The notes under the pieces are model-generated. The model did no database searches. It was not told where the DNA came from and saw only the letters and a program-made list of their open reading frames with translations. Below, one piece after another: positions 15,669 to 25,300 of a stretch of 37,881 nt of DNA. This stretch comes from Gemmatimonadota bacterium. GTDB taxonomy: Bacteria; Gemmatimonadota; Gemmatimonadetes; Longimicrobiales; Gaopeijiaceae. The stretch lies in assembly GCA_009692205.1 (NCBI GenBank), contig SHZR01000025.1, positions 1 to 37,881 on the forward strand. The letters are read 5' to 3'. Numbering within the stretch: the first letter of the stretch is position 1; each line of letters starts with the position of its first letter. The position numbers and the translations under genes are program-made.

Positions 15669-16886
15669 CTAGGCACCTAGCACGTCGGCGACGATCTCGA
15701 GCGCGACCTCGAGCTCCTCTTCCGTGATGGTCAGCGGCGGAGCGAAGCGGATCACCTGGTGGTGAGTCTCCTTGGCGAGCAGACCCTTGTGCTCGAGGGC
15801 CACGCAGAAGGGACGCGCAGGGCCGCTCGACTCCTTGATCACCACGCCGATCATGAGGCCTTTGCCCCGCACCTCCTGGACGTGCGGCGAGCTGATCGCC
15901 CGCAGCCTCTCCATGAACCACTCGCCGAGCCGGGCCGCCCGAGCCGGGAGCTCCTCTTCCAGAATGACCCGCAGCGCCGCGCGCGCGATGGCAGCACCCA
16001 GCGGGTTGCCCCCGAAGGTCGAGCCGTGGTCGCCGGGATGGAACACGTCCATGTACTCCGAGTCCGCGATCGCGGCCGACACCGGGTAGACCCCGCCCCC
16101 GAGCGCCTTGCCCACGATGAGGATGTCCGGCCGGATGCCGTCCCACTCGTAGCAGAAGAGCCGCCCGGTCCGCCCGAGTCCCGTCTGGATCTCGTCGGCG
16201 ATCAGGGCCACCCGGTTCTCCGTGCAGAGCTTGCGCGCCTTGGCCATGAAGCCCGCCGGAGGTACGACGACGCCCCCTTCGCCCTGGAGCGACTCCACCA
16301 GGAAGCCGACCGTGTTCGGCGTGATCGCGGCCTTGAGCGCGGCCGCGTCCCCGTAGGGGATCTCCTTGAAGCCCGGGGTGAAGGGCCCGAAGCCGTCCTT
16401 GTACTGCGGCTCGGAAGAGAAGCCGACGATCGTGGTCGTGCGCCCGTGGAAGTTGTTCTCACAGACGATGATCTCGGCCTTGTCGGCCTCCACGCCTTTG
16501 ACCTTGTAGCCCCACTTCCGGACCATCTTGATCGACGTCTCGACGGCCTCGGCCCCGGTGTTCATGGGGAGGGCTCGCTCGAAGCCGGTCGCCTCGCAGA
16601 GTTCCCTCAGGAACGGGCCCATCTGGTCGTTGTGGAACGCCCGCGAGGTCAGCGTGAGCGTGTCGAGTTGCTTGCGCGCCGCGTCGAGAATCGCAGGATG
16701 GCGATGGCCCTGGTTGAGCGCGGAGTATGCGCTGAGCATGTCCAGGTAGCGGTTCCCGTCCACGTCCCAGACCCATACGCCCTCACCGCGCTCCAGCACT
16801 ACCGGGAGCGGATGATAGTTGTGGGCGCTGAACTGATCGACTTCGGCCAGATAGGCCTGCGTCTTGGAGGCGGTGGCGTAGGTCAT
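15669..16886 (-). CDS. rocD: Ornithine aminotransferase
   Basis: This class III PLP-dependent aminotransferase of 405 residues most likely transfers the delta-amino group of ornithine to 2-oxoglutarate. Its start ([26 protein letters not shown]) is the hallmark of ornithine-oxo-acid transaminases. Later come [19 protein letters not shown], the NFHGRTTT motif, [14 protein letters not shown] with the PLP-ring aspartate, and the Schiff-base lysine in [17 protein letters not shown] use the ATG at 16884-16886; an alternative start adds 25 unconserved residues. It is 55 nt downstream of the DUF716 gene, across an AT-rich patch (16911-16943) that could hold its promoter. The likely role is ornithine/arginine to proline or glutamate metabolism. 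Confidence 0.93.
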   Translation of the reverse strand: MTYATASKTQAYLAEVDQFSAHNYHPLPVVLERGEGVWVWDVDGNRYLDMLSAYSALNQGHRHPAILDAARKQLDTLTLTSRAFHNDQMGPFLRELCEATGFERALPMNTGAEAVETSIKMVRKWGYKVKGVEADKAEIIVCENNFHGRTTTIVGFSSEPQYKDGFGPFTPGFKEIPYGDAAALKAAITPNTVGFLVESLQGEGGVVVPPAGFMAKARKLCTENRVALIADEIQTGLGRTGRLFCYEWDGIRPDILIVGKALGGGVYPVSAAIADSEYMDVFHPGDHGSTFGGNPLGAAIARAALRVILEEELPARAARLGEWFMERLRAISSPHVQEVRGKGLMIGVVIKESSGPARPFCVALEHKGLLAKETHHQVIRFAPPLTITEEELEVALEIVADVLGA

Positions 16887-16941
16887 CTCGCTCTGGGCTC
16901 TCTGCGCGGGTGAATGTTTATGCAGGAAGCAATCATAAATA

Positions 16942-17664
16942 CTAGCTGCCGGCCACCGCAACCAGCCTCGCGCGCCGGCCGGCCAGGATGCTGGCGCTGA
17001 TCGTCACCGCAGCCAGGCCCATGACCATCCACGAGAAGTACATGGATGAGCGCCCCACGTTGTACGAGGCGGACAGGTCCCACCCCGACAGATAGAGAAT
17101 CCAGGCGCCCAGGATGAACCAGGTGCCGAGGACGAGCTGCGCTCCGATACGCAGCCACGCGAGGCCCGCCGCGGGCCGAATCACCTCGACGACGGCCAGA
17201 CCCGCCACCCCGAAGAACACCATGGCGAGAATGCGGTGCACGATGCCGTCCACCCCTTCGTGGATGGCGTGCCCCCAGAAGAGGTATCCCGCGTTCGTCT
17301 GGGCCATGGCGAAGGCCAGGTACGTGGAGGCGCGCGGCAGGAGGCCGCGGTGCGCGAGAAGATCGACGACGCCGGTGAACGCAAACGCCGAGTACATCGT
17401 GACGTGCTGGAAGCTCATCAGGGTCGAGGTCGGCCCCCACCCCTCTCCGGGGATCTCCACCCACACGCCGAGGAGCGGGAGCACGACCTTCAGCACGGGA
17501 AGGACGAGGCCCGACTCGAGAGCAGGCGTCTGCTCCGCGCCCCCACGCAGCCGCTGAGCGATCCAGATGAGGGCCCATAAGATGAACATGGTCCCAGGGA
17601 GCACGTGCCCCTCGAACGTCGAGTGCAGGTCCGCCGCTGTGATCGCCGTCATATCGTGATTCAT
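16942..17664 (-). CDS. TMEM45/DUF716-like multispanning membrane protein
   Basis: This 240-residue protein has about seven hydrophobic segments. It matches, by memory of the human TMEM45A sequence, the pattern of the DUF716 family. An early [12 protein letters not shown] (residues 19-30) corresponds to GHALPG in TMEM45. [18 protein letters not shown] (86-103) matches the HHFTMY block. [20 protein letters not shown] (131-150) and [19 protein letters not shown] complete the order. Conserved histidines lie at about 20, 87, 132, 135 and 143. No enzymatic function is established for the family. It precedes rocD on the same strand, with the glutaminyl-cyclase-like gene 44 nt upstream. Confidence 0.75.
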   Translation of the reverse strand: MNHDMTAITAADLHSTFEGHVLPGTMFILWALIWIAQRLRGGAEQTPALESGLVLPVLKVVLPLLGVWVEIPGEGWGPTSTLMSFQHVTMYSAFAFTGVVDLLAHRGLLPRASTYLAFAMAQTNAGYLFWGHAIHEGVDGIVHRILAMVFFGVAGLAVVEVIRPAAGLAWLRIGAQLVLGTWFILGAWILYLSGWDLSASYNVGRSSMYFSWMVMGLAAVTISASILAGRRARLVAVAGS

Positions 17665-17708
17665 AGGCGGCCAATGTGCCCTCGTGCGATCGTGAACGCC
17701 ATTCGGCC

Positions 17709-18632
17709 TCAGCCTCCGGAGTACACGAGCTCTGCGACGACCTCACCCACCATCCCCAGGGTCGCGGCGCTGACGTTCTCGGGCGTGTCCTGCGGGGTGT
17801 GCCAGTAGCGATTGTTGGGCCCGTAGACGAAGTCGACGAGGTTGGCCGTGGGAAGCCCGGCTTCGATCAGAGGCATGTGGTCGTCGATGACCCGCAGTCC
17901 GACGGTGCTCGGAAAGTACTGGCGATACCCGAGCCGCTCGGCCGCGCGCCACACCTTCCGGACGACCACGCTCGCCGCCTGCGCGGAGATCTCCTCGACG
18001 GGGAAGCTCGGGTCGGCGTCGCCGACCATGTCGAGCAGCAGTCCGTATACCGGCCGATCGGTGTCGCCCAGACGCGACGCATACCTGCGCGCACCCAGGA
18101 ACATGTCGTCGACCCCCGGGCCGTAGTCCTCTCCGTCCACGAAGAGCACGTCCACGCCGACGGGGGGGGGTACTTCCGCGAACATGGCGGCGAGATGGAG
18201 CAGAACGGCGGTGCCCGAACCACCGTCGTTGGCCCCCGGCAGCGGGGTGGCGCGGCTCGCCGAGTCGGCGGCCTCGTCCGAGGTGGGACGTGTGTCCCAG
18301 TGCGCGAGCAGGAGGATCCTCCGCGTCGCGTCCGGACGGAAACGGGCCATCACGTTGTAGAGGGTGAGCGAGTCGCCTCCGGTCGTCACGTGGGAGAACG
18401 TGTCGACGGACGCGACCACACCGAGCGTGTCGAGCTGCTCGAGCATCCACGCGAGCTGCGCCCCATGACCGGGGGTCCCGGGCACGCGAGGACCGAACCC
18501 CACCTGGTCGCGCACGAGCGCGAGCGCGGCCTCCCCGTCGAAGATCGGCCGGCCGGGGGTCGGCCCCGTCGCCACGCCCAGGCATGCGCTGACCGCGAGG
18601 CACACCGCGACCCGAGCGAGGGAACGCGACAC
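17709..18632 (-). CDS. Glutaminyl-peptide cyclotransferase-like M28-fold lipoprotein
   Basis: The fold is that of M28 zinc peptidases, but the motif order fits glutaminyl cyclases, which turn N-terminal glutamine into pyroglutamate. H111 lies in LLAHWDTRP, D136 in GANDGGSG, E168 in FVDGEDYG, D201 in LLDMVGD, DDH at 251-252 (VIDDHMPLIEAGLP) and H278 in YWHTPQDT. The single-zinc ligands of QC would be D136, E168 and H278. The N-terminus has a lipobox ending VSAC (C17), so it is probably a lipoprotein facing the periplasm. It begins with GTG. The TPR gene lies 8 nt upstream and is probably co-transcribed. An ordinary M28 aminopeptidase is the alternative. Confidence 0.82.
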   Translation of the reverse strand: MSRSLARVAVCLAVSACLGVATGPTPGRPIFDGEAALALVRDQVGFGPRVPGTPGHGAQLAWMLEQLDTLGVVASVDTFSHVTTGGDSLTLYNVMARFRPDATRRILLLAHWDTRPTSDEAADSASRATPLPGANDGGSGTAVLLHLAAMFAEVPPPVGVDVLFVDGEDYGPGVDDMFLGARRYASRLGDTDRPVYGLLLDMVGDADPSFPVEEISAQAASVVVRKVWRAAERLGYRQYFPSTVGLRVIDDHMPLIEAGLPTANLVDFVYGPNNRYWHTPQDTPENVSAATLGMVGEVVAELVYSGG

Positions 18633-18640
18633 CCGGCCGA

Positions 18641-19456
18641 CTATGACCCGAGCTCCTCGAGGAAGCGTCGCGCTCTCTCCTTGAACACCGCGTCCGGAGG
18701 GTGCACGGAAGACATCTCGGTCACACGCGTGTACGCCGCCCTCGCCTCCTCAGCCCTGCCCCGCCGCTGGTAGAGCTCGCCAAGGTCCAGCTGGAAGAGC
18801 ACGTTCTCGGGCCAGAGCTCGACGGCCCTGCGGAGGTGGAGCTCAGCGGCGTCCCAGCTGCTTTCCTGCAGCGCCGGGTTCCCGACCAGCCTTCGCGCGA
18901 GAAAGCGCGCGACTCTCGGGAGGTCCATGATCTCGTAGTTGACCCTGCCGAGGAGGTTATGCGCGCCCCCGTGCAGCGAATCCACGGCCATGAGGGCATG
19001 CGCGTCATCGTACACGCGCTGGACGAGCCTCGCTGCGTAGTTGTTCCCGGCATTCAGCGCACGACGACCCTCGGCGGCGCCCCGCCAGTAGAGGCCGTCG
19101 AGCCCATCGGGGCGCTCGGCCACGGCGCGGTCCCCTAGCACGATCGCCGGATCGAGCCACTCGTTCTGCGCGGTGATCCCTTCCTTCACGACGCCGATGA
19201 CGACCGCGGCGCGGGACGCACGCCAGAGCGCTTCATAGTCCGACGGATTCGACTCCAGGTACGCCCTCAGGACTTCGTACGCCTCGAGCGGAGAGCCCGC
19301 AAAGTAGAGCGCGTCGGCGCCAGTGACCGCGTCCGCCGCCACCGGCTGGGCGCGCGCGATGAGCGGGAGGGCGGCGAGGAGCCCGCACGCGAGCACCGCT
19401 ACGCGGAGCCCTTGGGTGATGGACAGGTATCGCGGCAGGCGCATACGAAAAGCCAT
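18641..19456 (-). CDS. Exported tetratricopeptide-repeat protein
   Basis: This 271-residue protein has an N-terminal signal peptide (hydrophobic core VAVLACGLLAALPLIARA, cleavage near ARAQP) and helical repeats. The clearest TPR units are ADALYFAGSPLEAYEVLRAYLESNPSDYEA near the start and WDAAELHLRRAVELWPENVLFQLDLGELYQRRGRAEEARAAY at the end, shown here only by their landmarks. TPR domains mediate protein contacts and no catalytic motif is present. ATG at 19454-19456 or four codons later are both possible. It lies 8 nt upstream of the glutaminyl-cyclase-like lipoprotein, suggesting a shared periplasmic role that cannot be named. Confidence 0.75.
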   Translation of the reverse strand: MAFRMRLPRYLSITQGLRVAVLACGLLAALPLIARAQPVAADAVTGADALYFAGSPLEAYEVLRAYLESNPSDYEALWRASRAAVVIGVVKEGITAQNEWLDPAIVLGDRAVAERPDGLDGLYWRGAAEGRRALNAGNNYAARLVQRVYDDAHALMAVDSLHGGAHNLLGRVNYEIMDLPRVARFLARRLVGNPALQESSWDAAELHLRRAVELWPENVLFQLDLGELYQRRGRAEEARAAYTRVTEMSSVHPPDAVFKERARRFLEELGS

Positions 19457-19520
19457 ACCCCGTCCCGCGCGATTCGTACCGCGCGCGACGGGGGACCGCC
19501 CTCAGCGACCTATCCGGCCC

Positions 19521-22073
19521 TCAGCCGCACTCCGAGTAGCCGCATACGTGGCATTTCTTGCAGCCCTCCTCGAACGCGAGGTGGCCCGTGCCGCACTCGG
19601 GACAGGTCCCCATGTCGAACGACTCGCCGCCCGACGCACTCGGCGCGCTCTGAGGCTGCCTGCCACCCTGCGGTGCGAGAGTCGTGAGCGGAAGCGCTTC
19701 CTGCACGCCCGCCTTCTCCTCGAGGTAGCGCTCGATCGCCTGCCCGACCGCGTCGGGTACGGAGAGCACCTTGTTCGGCCCGAGACCGACGGCCCGGTCA
19801 CACGAAATGCCGCGGATCTGGTCCTTGACCTGCTGGATCGAGATGCCCGAACGCAGCGAGAGGGACATGAGCCGGCCTATGGCCTCGGCGTCGGCCATCG
19901 CGGCGCCGCCCGCCTTCCCGAGCGTGCAGAACACCTCGAACGGCCGTCCCCGCTCGTCCTCGTTGATGGTGACGTACAAGTCGCCGAGGGGTGAGTTCAT
20001 CTTCATGGTGTAGCCACGGAGCGCGAGCGGACGCTGGCGCTTCCGCCGCGTGGCCCCTGCCTCGAGATCCTTGTCCTGCATGTCGGCCGTGAGACGCTCG
20101 TTCTCCACGCGGAGGTTGTGGTTCTCCTCGCGTGCGTCGGCCAGGTGGTGCTCCAGCTGCGACACCTCCGCGGCGAACTGCGCGCTGGCTGCCTGGGTCG
20201 CCGCCGTGTCCGCCGGCGCGGTCTTGCCGGTGGAGAGGACCTGGCCCTCACGCGATCCGTCGCGGTAGACCGTCACGCCCTTGCACCCGAGCCGGAAGGC
20301 GAGCTCGTAGATCTCGCGCACGTCCTTCTCGGTCGCCTCGCGAGGGAAGTTCGTCGTCTTGCTGATGGCGCTGTCGGTGTGCTCCTGGTAAGCCGCCTGC
20401 ATGCGCACGTGCCACTCCGGCGCGATGTCGTGCGCGGTGCGAAAGGCCCTCTGCACGTCGCCAGGAACCTCGTCGAAGTGGATGTGCCCCTCGTTGGCGA
20501 TCCTCTCCATGAGGTCGGCGGAGTACCAACCGCCCTGCTTCGCGATGCGCACGAAGTCGGGGTTCACGTCCGGCATCAGCGCTCCGGCCTGGTTGCGCAT
20601 GAACGCCACGGCGAACAGCGGCTCGATGCCGCCCGAGCAGCCCGCGAAGATCGAAATGGTCCCGGTCGGGGCCACCGTGGTCATGTTGCAGTTGCGGAGT
20701 TCCTGAGCCGCACGGATGCGCGTGCCGTCCGCGCGCCGAGCCGCCGTGCGGTCCGGCCCCCAGATGGAGCCGCGCCAGGCGGGAAACACCCCACGCGTCT
20801 CCGCGAGCCGCTGCGACTCGACGCGTGCCTGCTCGTCGACGAACGCCATCACGCGCTTCGCGAGCGCGACCCCGTCCTCGGAGTCGTACGGAATACCGAG
20901 GCGCACCAGCATGTCCGCCCAACCCATCACGCCGAGGCCGATGCGACGGATCTTCTGCGCGAGGTCGTGGATCTCCGGGAGCGGATAGACGTTGGCGTCG
21001 ATCACGTTGTCCAGGAAATGCGTCGACAAGTGGACGACCTTCGCCAACGCGTCCCAGTCGATGCCCTGCTCCGGCGCGTCGCCCCAGCGCGCGTCCGCCT
21101 TCACGAAGGCCCCGAGGTTGATGCTCCCGAGGTTGCAGACGTCGTAGGGGAGGAGCGGCTGCTCACCGCACGGATTGGTCGCCTCGTAGTCGCCGAGCTT
21201 CGGCACGGGGTTGTACTCGTTCGCCCGGTCGATGAAGAACGTGCCCGGCTCGCCCGTCAGCCACGCCCCGTGCACGATCATGTCGAAGATCTCGCGCGCG
21301 TTCTCGCTCCCCTCGATCTCTCTGGTCTTCGGGTTGATGAGCTCGTAGTCCGCGCCCTTCGCCACCGCGTCCATGAACGCGTCGGTGATGGCGACGGAGA
21401 TGTTGAAGTTCGTGATCTGCGTCGTGTCGTTCTTGCAGGCGATGAACCTGCGGATGTCCGGATGGTCGACGCGCAGGATGCCCATGTTCGCGCCGCGGCG
21501 CGTGCCACCCTGTTTGACGACGTCCGTGCTGGCGTCGTAGAGCTTCATGAACGACACGGGCCCGGACGCCACGCCCATGGTCGAGCGCACCGTCTCGCCC
21601 TCGGGACGGAGGCGGGAGAAGCTGAAGCCCGTGCCGCCACCCGACTGATGGACGAGCGCCATCGCCTTGAGCGTGTCGTAGATGCCGCTCTGTCCGTTCG
21701 AGAGCGCGTCGTCGATGGGGAGCACGAAGCACGCCGAGAGCTGCCCCAGCGGACGGCCCGCGTTCATGAGCGTGGGGGAGTTCGGCTCGAACGTCCCGGT
21801 GATCATCAGGTCGTAGAACCGGCGAGCCACCTCGTCCACCGCAGCCGCGGAAGCGCCGTAGTCACGGTCCACGTCGGCGATCGTGCGAGCGACCCGCCAG
21901 AACATCACGTCGGGCTTCTCGGTGGGGTTTCCCCTGCCGTCCTTCTTCAGGTAGCGACGTTCCAGCACCAGGCGTGCGTTGTCCGTGAGTTCGGGCCGCG
22001 GCAGGCCGCCGGGCAGTACGTCGTCGAAGATGTGGGGCTCACAGGGTAGGCGAACCTGGTGCACGAGCGTCAT
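19521..22073 (-). CDS. nrdJ: Vitamin B12-dependent (class II) ribonucleotide reductase
   Basis: NrdJ reduces ribonucleotides to deoxyribonucleotides using adenosylcobalamin. The 850-residue product has the class II core: SACFVLPIDDALSNG, GGGTGFSFSRLRPEG, the N-x-C-x-E catalytic motif in NPCGEQPLLPYDVCNLGS, and PTGTISIFAGCSGGIEP. A hydrophilic coiled-coil insert (residues about 628-678) precedes a TSCPD domain (from RGYTMKM, residue 686). The end carries a cysteine-rich tail (CPEC, CKKC, CGYSECG). I start at the ATG 22071-22073, since the 50 upstream in-frame residues cross a terminator. No cobalamin-riboswitch signature was found upstream. A weak NrdR-box-like palindrome lies at 22108-22124. 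Confidence 0.96.
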   Translation of the reverse strand: MTLVHQVRLPCEPHIFDDVLPGGLPRPELTDNARLVLERRYLKKDGRGNPTEKPDVMFWRVARTIADVDRDYGASAAAVDEVARRFYDLMITGTFEPNSPTLMNAGRPLGQLSACFVLPIDDALSNGQSGIYDTLKAMALVHQSGGGTGFSFSRLRPEGETVRSTMGVASGPVSFMKLYDASTDVVKQGGTRRGANMGILRVDHPDIRRFIACKNDTTQITNFNISVAITDAFMDAVAKGADYELINPKTREIEGSENAREIFDMIVHGAWLTGEPGTFFIDRANEYNPVPKLGDYEATNPCGEQPLLPYDVCNLGSINLGAFVKADARWGDAPEQGIDWDALAKVVHLSTHFLDNVIDANVYPLPEIHDLAQKIRRIGLGVMGWADMLVRLGIPYDSEDGVALAKRVMAFVDEQARVESQRLAETRGVFPAWRGSIWGPDRTAARRADGTRIRAAQELRNCNMTTVAPTGTISIFAGCSGGIEPLFAVAFMRNQAGALMPDVNPDFVRIAKQGGWYSADLMERIANEGHIHFDEVPGDVQRAFRTAHDIAPEWHVRMQAAYQEHTDSAISKTTNFPREATEKDVREIYELAFRLGCKGVTVYRDGSREGQVLSTGKTAPADTAATQAASAQFAAEVSQLEHHLADAREENHNLRVENERLTADMQDKDLEAGATRRKRQRPLALRGYTMKMNSPLGDLYVTINEDERGRPFEVFCTLGKAGGAAMADAEAIGRLMSLSLRSGISIQQVKDQIRGISCDRAVGLGPNKVLSVPDAVGQAIERYLEEKAGVQEALPLTTLAPQGGRQPQSAPSASGGESFDMGTCPECGTGHLAFEEGCKKCHVCGYSECG

Positions 22074-22126
22074 TTCCGGGCCGGCTCCTGTGGACGGAGG
22101 GTGGAGAACCCTGGATATAGAGGTTG

Positions 22127-22154
22127 AAAAGCGGCGGGAGATGGCTCCCGCCGC
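22127..22154 (-). terminator. Intrinsic terminator or attenuator upstream of nrdJ
   Basis: On the minus strand GCGGCGGGAG (22154-22145) pairs perfectly with CTCCCGCCGC (22140-22131) around a CCAT loop. TTTT follows at once (22130-22127). It is the best intrinsic terminator in the window. It lies 192 nt beyond the stop of the peptidase/barrel gene and 53 nt before the nrdJ ATG, so it may end the former or attenuate the latter. Confidence 0.75.
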
Positions 22155-22346
22155 GGAATGAACTGTGGAAACGCCCTCGGAGGGGCTACTGGATCTGGGG
22201 CTCGCGCATAGTACGCGTCCCATATGTTGTGGTCAAGCTCGTCCGAGCCCGATGTCGCGCGCACGCGACGGGCGTCGCCGGAGCACCGTCGGAGCGGCCC
22301 GTCTTCGGCGTATGTTCGGGACGTTCCGGGCCGTTGGCAAGGGCCC

Positions 22347-25300
22347 TCAGAAGGACAGCCCGGCCCTCACGTAGACCTCTGCCCCACCGCCTCCCACCAG
22401 GGGTAGCGCCGACCCGGTCCGCACCAACAGCCCGCTGTTGAAGAACCCGAGCAAGCCGACCGTGACCTCCGCGCCCAGAGATGCCACCGCGCCACCGCGA
22501 GGGTTCGGGTCCCACGCGTTCCCGGCGTCGAAGAAGAGCGAGCCTACGACCCGGTCGAAGTGGAGCGGCCAGGCACCGAGCCCGCGGTTCAGCAGCGCAA
22601 TCGGGAAGCGATACTCGGCGGTGCTCGACCACGCGTAGCGGCCGACGCGGACGGAGCGCGCGTACCCGCGCACCGGCAGGAAGAGGTACGACCCGCCGAA
22701 GAGCTCGAGGCCGGTGACGTCCTCCGGAAGTCCCGTGGCACCGCCGACCCCGAAGTGCCCGAGCTGCGCTCCCAGCCCGAAAGCCGATCCTCCGGCGAGC
22801 TGCAACGCCAGGACGTGCGTGGCGTGACCGCCGCCCCAGAGGGGCACGTACGCGCGGGCGCGGCCCGTGACCTCGGCGAACGTGCGGTCCACACGGATGA
22901 TGCCGACGTCCGCGGAGGAGAGCGCGAGGTGCCTGCGCGAGCGGCCCTGGACCGTGGCGGAGAAGCCCCGCGAGCCGCCCGTCTGGAACGAGGCGGTGCG
23001 CGCGGTCGAGTAGCCCGCCGCAAGTCGAAGCTCGCCGAGCGTGCTCTTCGGAGACGTGTGTACGTATTGGTTAGTGGGCTGGAGGTTCGAGGCCAGCAGC
23101 TCACGCGCCTCCCACACGAATCCCCCGCCGAGCGTGAGCGACAGGGACCGGCGCCAACGCGGCGAGAGAAGAGTGACCGACGCGTCCACGGCGCGCTCGC
23201 GCTCCAGGACATACAGGATGTCGGGCGTGGCGCGCACGCGGTTTCGTCCGCCGAACTCCCAGAGCTGCTCTGCGCGTACGCTGAGCACTGGATTGCCGAG
23301 GCCCTGATAGGCGTACGCGAGTCCTCCCTCCACCTTCCTGCCCGACGTGAAGGCCTGGGCGTACACCCCGTATGCGTGGCGCCCCACGAGGTCGTAGCCC
23401 GACGTCTCGGCTCCGATGCCGTAGCCCAGCAGCTCTTTTTCGGGCGAGCTCGTCCCCGCCGGCACCACGACGGGGTCGCGCACGCGCAACTGCCAGTGCC
23501 GAGGCAAGAGCGTCGGCCACACCGAGTAGCCCTCCACCAAGCCGGGAGCGCCCACCCGCGTGGGCGGGGCACCGGGAGGCGGCGCGAAACGATCGTCGGG
23601 GGCCGGCGCCGCGCGCGCACTCTCCGGATCGAAGGGGACACGCTCGGCCTCCCACCCGTCGACGTGGTAGCCGCTCACGTAGAGCCACTGTCCCGCGGGA
23701 TCGATCGACGGATAGGCGACGCCCGTGCGCACGTTGGTGAGCTGGCGCGGCGCACCCGCCCGTCCCGACTGCGGATCGACTTCGGCGCCGAGGACGTTCA
23801 TGACGCCGGTCCGATCCGACGACCAGACCACCCACCGCGAGTCCGGGCTCCAGGAGGGGGCGAGGTCGACCGCACGGTCGCGCGTGACCCGGTGCACCTC
23901 TCTCCCGTTCGCCGCATCGAGGATCACGACGTCCAGATACGCGCCGGGCTCCCAATGCGTCGCGGCGATCCAGCGGCCGTCGGGCGAGAGGCGGGGGAAC
24001 GCCCAGTGCACGTCGGCGCGAGGCGCGACCAGCATGGACACGGAGCCGCTGGCGAGGTCGACACGCACCAGTGCGTTCGTTCCGTCCGCGTTCTGGACCG
24101 CCACCGCCCACGCCCCGTCGGGGGCGACCGACGGCTGCTCGACGCGCGCGCCCCGGGTGATGCGCTCGGTCGCGCCGTCCATGTCCATCACGTACAGGTC
24201 GGCGTACGCGCGGTGCGGTCCGTCCTGCTCGAGCTGGGAGAAGAGCAGGCGGCCGTCGGGCATCCATCCGAACGCGGACAGGCCGTTGGTGCGCCCCACC
24301 GCCCTGCCCTCGCCTCCGTCGACCGACCGTCGGTAGAGCTGGATGTCCGAGCGTCCGTCCGCACGCGCATAGACGAGCGTCGCGCCGTCTGGCGAGACGG
24401 AAGGGTAGAACGCCCAGCGCGCGCCCGTCGTGAGGCGCTCGGGCTCAGTGACGGGTCCGTTCTCGGCGAGCTCCGCATCGAAGGCGCTCTGGCGCGTGGC
24501 GACTACCTCGGTCCACTCGCGCCACGCCTCGGAGAGGGACACGCCGAAGGCCGAACGTCCGGCTGCGTTCAATCGATAGGGGATCCACTGGCCCGCGACC
24601 GCATCGACGAACGCGACCATGCGGTCCTCGCCGTAGCGGTCGAGCAGGTGCTCGAAGAACATCGAGCCGTAGGCGTACGGCCGGCTTCCGGCGGGCCAGA
24701 CCGGTGACGCGCCCCCCGCCTGTCCGATACTCTCGAATCGCCCCTCGAGAGCCGCGGTGCGCAGGATCATCTCGTGGAAGGTCCCGTTCACGCGCCCCGC
24801 GGTCGTCAACTCGGACTCGTACCAGGTGGCGAGCCCTTCGATCACCCACCCCGGCGTGGCGATGCCCGGGAAGAACGGCCATCCGTCCTCCGCGCGCCCG
24901 AAGACGGCCCGCAGCACCCGGCCGATCGGGTTCTTCGTGTGGTCCAGGTGGACGATGTGCGCGAGCTCGTGCGTGATGACCAGCTCCATCCAATCATCGA
25001 AGTAGGCCAGGGACGGCCCGTCGAGCGGAGGCCTCGCGAACACCGTGATGCGGTTGGACGGAACGACCTGCGCGTATCCGTTCGATCCGTCGGTGTGGTC
25101 GGTGATCAGGAGGTCGACGCGCCCGGAGCGAGGCTCGAGGAAGACCTCGGACAGCTCCGCGTAGGCGACCTCCGCGACGCTCGCGGCGCGCCGCCCCAGC
25201 TCCTCCAGGGGCGCGGGGAACGTCACGCGGAAATGCTCGGTGGTGAGCGTGCGCCAGTCGTCGGCGGGCGCCTGCCCTCGCGCGGCCGTCGCCTGGAGGA

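Noticed and set aside
22074-22346. Cobalamin riboswitch upstream of the B12-dependent nrdJ
   Set aside because: I looked for the conserved B12-box core and multi-stem layout and found neither. Only a terminator-like hairpin and a weak palindrome are present.
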